Positions 60,532 to 64,000 of a stretch of DNA of 64,000 nt are shown here, piece by piece. The stretch comes from Ruthenibacterium lactatiformans. Lineage in GTDB: Bacteria > Bacillota > Clostridia > Oscillospirales > Ruminococcaceae. Location of the stretch: assembly GCF_000949455.1 (NCBI RefSeq), contig NZ_JXXK01000013.1, positions 37,737-101,736 on the forward strand, in the 5' to 3' direction. Each line of letters starts with the position of its first letter. The stretch's first letter is position 1. A model generated the notes under the pieces. That model made no database searches, was not told where the DNA came from, and saw nothing but the letters and a program-made list of their open reading frames with translations. Position numbers and translations under genes: made by a program.

Positions 60532-61290
60532 TTAATAGTTACGTATGATTATTTCCTTGAATGAACTTTGATTTTTCCCAGCGCCGGACAGTGTTTCCCT
60601 TCGTGCAGTGGCTTTTATATCACACCAGTCATATAACTCCCGAATACGCGGATCATCGTTGTATGAAAGCACAAACCGGCCCTTGAGCTCTTTAAGATTT
60701 GCGGCCAGCCGTAAGTGGTCTTCCCACCCGAATATACCTTCATAGAGTTTCTCCGTTCCAAGATATGGAGGGTCCAGATAAAATAAGGCGTCCGGCCGAT
60801 CATAGGTCTTCAAAATGGGTTCAAAATCACGGTTTTCAATTTTGACACCTTTCAGCCGGAGCTGAACCTGCTCCAGATAGTCAATAGAACATCCGATTCC
60901 ATTGCCAGATGTAGCAAAGGTTTTTCGATTGCTTCCGAAAGAATTTTTGAGCACGTAGTAAAAGCGTGCCGCACGCTGAATATCTGTGAGGCCATCGGTA
61001 TGCAGTTGAGCTATGGCAGCGAAGAATATCTCACGCGCCGAAACAAGCCACTCCAGCTCTTCCTGGAGGGCAGCTCTGTGATACTTGATGCAACGGAATA
61101 AATTGACGATCTGCCCGTCTCTGTCATTGATGACTTCGAGCTGTCCGGGCTGTTTCTCTCTACCGAAAAATACCCATCCAGCGCCGAAAAATACTTCGAT
61201 ATAGCGGCCAACGCCCTCCTGTGGAAAGAGTTCAATGATTTCTTTCCGCAGGGCGCGTTTGCCGCCGATCCAACCGATTGGACTATTCAT
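60532..61290 (-). CDS. D12-class N6-adenine DNA methyltransferase (Dam-like)
   Basis: A 252-residue enzyme. SPIGWIGGKRALRKEIIELFP is the SAM-binding motif I of the D12 class, YIEVFFGAGWVFF is the FxxG/A region and ALFYLDPPYLGTEKLY contains the catalytic DPPY. C-terminal FVLSYNDDPRIRELY is also typical. Length fits stand-alone phage Dam proteins (250-280). No restriction enzyme is next to it, so it is likely an orphan that masks element DNA or affects regulation. The ATG at 61290 has AAGGTGG eight bases upstream; the GTG at 61302 is less well placed. Confidence 0.92.
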   Translation of the reverse strand: MNSPIGWIGGKRALRKEIIELFPQEGVGRYIEVFFGAGWVFFGREKQPGQLEVINDRDGQIVNLFRCIKYHRAALQEELEWLVSAREIFFAAIAQLHTDGLTDIQRAARFYYVLKNSFGSNRKTFATSGNGIGCSIDYLEQVQLRLKGVKIENRDFEPILKTYDRPDALFYLDPPYLGTEKLYEGIFGWEDHLRLAANLKELKGRFVLSYNDDPRIRELYDWCDIKATARRETLSGAGKNQSSFKEIIIRNY

Positions 61291-61354
61291 ATAGCAATCC
61301 ACCTTATATAATTGTAGGCGATCAGATGAATCACTACATTATTACTTGTATCCT

Positions 61355-61741
61355 CTATCGCGCGTTCGGGGGCACGCCGCTGGTTTGTATCTCAGCTTTG
61401 CCGCCCGCGTCCGCGACGCCGATCACGTCCTCCAAAACAATTTCCCCGATGTCGGGGTTCTGCAGGCGCGCGATGAAGTCGCTGGTATAATTGGAACCTC
61501 GGGAGACGACGATGCCGGTGAGCAGCGTGCCCAACCACGGAACCACAAAGGAGACACCCCCAAGGAGGTACAGATCGACCCCCGCAGCAAAGCAGATAAA
61601 GACCGAAGTCAGAATCGCCGCCAACTGCGTGGCGAAAGTTTTGTACTGCTTTTTCTCCAGCATTTCAATGATGGTTTTGCTGTACTGAATAAGTGCTTCG
61701 ACCGTGATGGCAAGCACCAGAATCAAAACAATAGTCTGCAT
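61355..61741 (-). CDS. Phage holin
   Basis: A 128-residue membrane protein. VLILVLAITVEALIQYSKTI at the start, a second helix TQLAAILTSVFICFAAGVDL, and PWLGTLLTGIVVSRGSNYTSDFIARL are like holins of Clostridia phages; the C-terminal ~35 residues are hydrophilic. Holins open the membrane for the endolysin, whose gene lies directly upstream in the same operon. The ATG at 61741 follows GTGGAGGTATACAT. Confidence 0.85.
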   Translation of the reverse strand: MQTIVLILVLAITVEALIQYSKTIIEMLEKKQYKTFATQLAAILTSVFICFAAGVDLYLLGGVSFVVPWLGTLLTGIVVSRGSNYTSDFIARLQNPDIGEIVLEDVIGVADAGGKAEIQTSGVPPNAR

Positions 61742-61777
61742 ATGTATACCTCCACATGAAAAATATACAAAGAACCG

Positions 61778-62638
61778 TTATGCAACTACGCGAACATACT
61801 CTGCGGAGATCCATCCGTCCAAGCCGTCGGTCTCGACAAAATACCAGCCGTCACACTCGTCAATGACCTCGAACTTTTGCCCAGCCTTAACGCTGTCAAC
61901 CTGTTTGAAATCATCGGTGCCCGGACCGCTGCGCACGCGGAGGCTGTCCGCAGTGACCGCAATGATTTTGCGCCGGATGGCCTGAGCCGCAGGAAGCATG
62001 AGCTTGTCCGCCATGGTGAGGACGGCTACCTGGTCGCCGGGCGTCATGGGCCCAATAGAGAGCACATTGTCTGCCACAGTGCAGCCAAGCTGCAGGGACG
62101 CAGCCAGGTTCTGCAGCATCTTCACATCTCCCGTGCTTGCAGGCCCAATATTGATGATGCACGCTTCGCTGGAAAGAGGTTTGATGCTTACAGGACCGTA
62201 TGTTCCGACGCGGTTTTCACAGCCGCAGTAGGGTGCTGGATTGATGGCGGCCGAGGCTCTCCGCGCCGTCCGTACCTCAAAGTGACAGTGTTTGTAGCCT
62301 CCGGCAGCATTGCCCGTATTGCCCATGATCCCAATCGCAGCGCCGGCATTAACGCTTTGTCCGGTCCTCACCACCGGGGCCTGTGCCATGTGACAGTAGT
62401 AATAGAAGCGGCCGTCATTGCCCTGAATACAGACGTAGTAGCCCCACTCCCACGTCCTGTCCGTCTTGTTTGTAACAATGCCGGAGAAGACCACGATCCC
62501 TGCGACTACCGCCCGGATCATGCTGCTGTCAACTCCCACAACATCAATACCGCCGTGCCATGTTTTGCCGCTGTTCCGGGTGTATCCGAAGCGCCCGTAA
62601 CTATAAGCAATTTGGTTTCTTCCTTCAAAAATTGTCAT
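61778..62638 (-). CDS. M23-family endolysin with C-terminal SH3 domain
   Basis: A 286-residue peptidoglycan hydrolase without a signal peptide, as expected for a holin-dependent endolysin. The M23 (LytM) zinc site is present: KTWHGGIDVVG for the H-x-x-x-D pair, YYYCHMA and KHCHFEVR. The central ~70 residues are a linker or extra domain (VGTYGPVSIKPLSSEACI, then a helical part). The last ~70 form a bacterial SH3 (SLRVRSGPGTDDFKQVDSVK, WYFVETDGLDGWISAEYV) for wall binding. The ATG at 62638 overlaps the integrase stop (ATGA). Confidence 0.92.
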   Translation of the reverse strand: MTIFEGRNQIAYSYGRFGYTRNSGKTWHGGIDVVGVDSSMIRAVVAGIVVFSGIVTNKTDRTWEWGYYVCIQGNDGRFYYYCHMAQAPVVRTGQSVNAGAAIGIMGNTGNAAGGYKHCHFEVRTARRASAAINPAPYCGCENRVGTYGPVSIKPLSSEACIINIGPASTGDVKMLQNLAASLQLGCTVADNVLSIGPMTPGDQVAVLTMADKLMLPAAQAIRRKIIAVTADSLRVRSGPGTDDFKQVDSVKAGQKFEVIDECDGWYFVETDGLDGWISAEYVRVVA

Positions 62639-63723
62639 GCTGCACCTCCAGATATAATAGGGCTTCGGCGCTGCATCCAGCGCAGCGCCTTGCGTAATTC
62701 GTTTAATTCATTGTGTACATAGATGCGGGCTGTGACTTCCACGTCCTTATGCCCGAGAATTTTTGCGATACTGTAAATATCCACGCCATGGCGGCGCAGA
62801 TAGGTTCCATGTGTGTGCCGCAGCTCGTGGGCTGTAAGGCGCGGCATGTCTTTATGCCTTTGCGCCATCCGGTCCATTTCCGTCTTGAGCCTGCGGCTCC
62901 AGGTGTCCGGGCGCATCAGCCCGCCATCCGGGCCCGGAATCAGATATGGACTGTCTGGATATCGCTGCCGCAGCAGTTCCACAGCTTGCAGAGCGCGGTC
63001 CGTCAGAGGATTTGTGCGATAACTCAAAGACTTCGGCGCGGCTGTCTCCGGGGCTTGTCCGCGTGGTTTTCGCACGGTGCGGGCGACGCTGTAAACATGC
63101 CGTCTGGTGTCGAAATCCGACTTGAAAAAACCCAGTAGTTCGCCCCGGCGCACGCCGGTTTCCAAAGCCAGGACCACCTCCGGCATGGTCTGAAGGAACC
63201 AAGCGGAGGCGATCTCGATTTCTGCATTTGAAAACACCTCCTTGACGCGCGGTGTAGCTGTGCTCTCGATTTTTACCTTGTGGGCCGGATTATGCTCGCA
63301 CAGGCCATTCTCGACCGCTGTCTCTAATATCCCGTTGAGGCACATTTTAATCTTGCTGCAGACGGACTTTGACAGGTGGGATACACTGTTATAAAACGCC
63401 TTGATGTCCATGGGGGTCAGGTCCATCATGACGCAGCTGCCCAGCGCCGGGAGAATATGCCGCCGCACTGTTATTTCATACGTGGTCGTATAAGCGGTGG
63501 GCGTGACGTCCGGCTTCTTGTACACGTTCAGCCAGCGGGCGGCCCAACCACCCAGGGTGAGTATGTCGGCCTGCTTCTCCGGTGTGCCATGGCTTTCCAG
63601 CCATCGCTCTGCGCGGCTTTTTGCCTGGGCCGTTGAACGGCCATAAAATGCCTTTTTAATAGGGGTATTATCGGCTTTAAACCCGATGGTTACAGCAATC
63701 TTTTTTAGCTTTTTGGCACTCAT
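62635..63723 (-). CDS. Tyrosine-type site-specific integrase
   Basis: A 362-residue recombinase. The N-terminus has a short AP2-like segment (TIGFKADNTPIKKAFYGRST), the core-binding domain spans about 60-165 (TYEITVRRHILPALG), and the catalytic domain has ALETGVRRGELLGF (Arg), LTAHELRHTHGTYLRRHG (His-x-x-Arg) and ILGHKDVEVTARIYVH with the His and nucleophilic Tyr. All catalytic residues are intact, so it may be active. The ATG at 63723 has GGAGG eight bases upstream; an in-frame ATG at 63738 overlaps that site. Translational overlap with the endolysin is unusual. Confidence 0.95.
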   Translation of the reverse strand: MSAKKLKKIAVTIGFKADNTPIKKAFYGRSTAQAKSRAERWLESHGTPEKQADILTLGGWAARWLNVYKKPDVTPTAYTTTYEITVRRHILPALGSCVMMDLTPMDIKAFYNSVSHLSKSVCSKIKMCLNGILETAVENGLCEHNPAHKVKIESTATPRVKEVFSNAEIEIASAWFLQTMPEVVLALETGVRRGELLGFFKSDFDTRRHVYSVARTVRKPRGQAPETAAPKSLSYRTNPLTDRALQAVELLRQRYPDSPYLIPGPDGGLMRPDTWSRRLKTEMDRMAQRHKDMPRLTAHELRHTHGTYLRRHGVDIYSIAKILGHKDVEVTARIYVHNELNELRKALRWMQRRSPIISGGAA

Positions 63724-63752
63724 AGCTTCGTCCTCCATAACATTTTTTCATA

Positions 63753-63758
63753 ATTATA
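63753..63758 (-). promoter_or_regulatory. Candidate -10 of the integrase-lysis operon
   Basis: Minus-strand TATAAT at 63753-63758, 30 bases before the integrase start; no convincing -35 is seen. Confidence 0.35.
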
Positions 63759-63796
63759 GAGAACGTTTTTTTGCACGTCTGGATTTTGGAATTTAG

Positions 63797-64000
63797 CTTG
63801 TTTACGGTGCTAATTTTGCGCTGCGAGCTACTGGCGGAGAAACAAATCACACCCTAACGCTTGCAGAACTTCCAGAACATCAGTTTGGCACCCAAAACGG
63901 AGATCGTTTTATTATTCTCAGTGATTCTGGCAGTGAAGTTTTGCAAGGTGGTGTAAGTGGATATCACATCACCTTTGAATGGGCCACACGTACTCTAGGC
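63797..64000 (+). CDS. Phage tail-collar-like fragment, no start visible, runs off the window
   Basis: An open plus-strand frame bounded upstream by TAG at 63794. The translation starts LVYGANFALRATGGETNHTL and continues TLAELPEHQFGTQNGDRF, then a Gly/Ser-rich part. The block ATGGETNHTLTLAELPEH is the well-known signature of phage tail-collar/baseplate proteins. No ATG, GTG or TTG with a ribosome binding site precedes it, so the visible piece looks like the C-terminal part of a gene cut at about 63795. It faces away from the integrase. Confidence 0.55.

Larger units (their letters stand above)
60043..63800 (-). mobile_element. Phage-derived integrative segment (right end uncertain)
   Basis: A block of clearly lower GC than the flanking genome with XRE regulator, D12 adenine methylase, holin, M23 endolysin and tyrosine integrase, all on the minus strand. 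The left edge is marked by the truncated GNAT gene and tandem repeats. No terminase, portal or capsid gene is seen in the window. The right border is unresolved because tail-like coding sequence follows. Confidence 0.7.

Noticed and set aside
60532..61290. Restriction-modification system
   Set aside because: Only the D12 methylase is present; no endonuclease gene is adjacent. An orphan phage methylase is the simpler reading.
63797..64000. Diversity-generating retroelement target
   Set aside because: No reverse transcriptase, template repeat or adenine-directed variable region is visible in the window.

Overview
The window looks like a chromosomal segment of a high-GC, anaerobic, spore-forming Clostridia species, most likely of the Oscillospiraceae/Ruminococcaceae type. 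The sequence-based reasons are strong AGGAGG-type ribosome binding sites, a SpoIIID gene and a sigma-H-like gene, a V-type (Ntp) ATPase operon, rubrerythrin with a PerR-like regulator, AddAB instead of RecBCD, and ferredoxin-type aldo/keto reductases. No gene points to aerobic respiration. Many starts are GTG or TTG, and the high GC content produces very long antisense open frames that are not genes.

Layout. 1-5.3 kb: a carboxylesterase cut by the window edge, an NhaC-family transporter under a lysine riboswitch (a probable lysine transporter), and an unrecognised predicted (alpha/alpha)-toroid protein. 5.5-7 kb: spoIIID, then a collapsed type I-C CRISPR-Cas locus consisting of a frameshifted Cas3 HD remnant running straight into one full repeat, one spacer and a degenerate terminal repeat. 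7-10.6 kb: aldo/keto reductase, PAP2 phosphatase and two poorly characterised genes. 10.7-19.8 kb: a nine-gene V-type ATPase operon (ntpF-C-I-K-G-E-A-B-D) with a strong promoter embedded in an inverted repeat. 20-24.7 kb: MarR regulator plus heterodimeric ABC exporter. 24.8-28.1 kb: PadR/DUF4097 pair, DUF3788 protein, zinc-ribbon protein beside a degenerate tRNA-like sequence, and a sigma-H-like factor. 28.2-36.2 kb: MATE exporter, small membrane protein, Tex, YfhO, YfbR-like nucleotidase and a tRNA-dihydrouridine synthase. 36.4-45.5 kb: polA, rimI, a P-loop kinase, tam-like methyltransferase, DUF1905, a lipoprotein, tsaD, a second MATE exporter and an XRE membrane protein. 45.5-51.4 kb: two iron-sulfur aldo/keto reductases with a MerR regulator, a two-component system and a TraX-family protein. 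51.5-59.7 kb: addAB, rubrerythrin and a PerR-like regulator.

From about 60.04 kb the base composition drops and an integrative, phage-derived segment begins. It truncates a GNAT acetyltransferase gene and carries, all on the minus strand, an XRE regulator, a D12-class adenine methylase, a holin, an M23 endolysin and a tyrosine integrase. The window ends in a plus-strand frame resembling a phage tail-collar protein that has no visible start.

The most noteworthy items are the relic I-C CRISPR locus, the lysine-riboswitch transporter with an exported four-CxxC domain, the compact lysis/integration cassette, a family of structured intergenic repeats, the degenerate tRNA-like sequence and several well-formed operators. 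I did not find a clearly new complete defence or mobile system; the candidates are graded accordingly.
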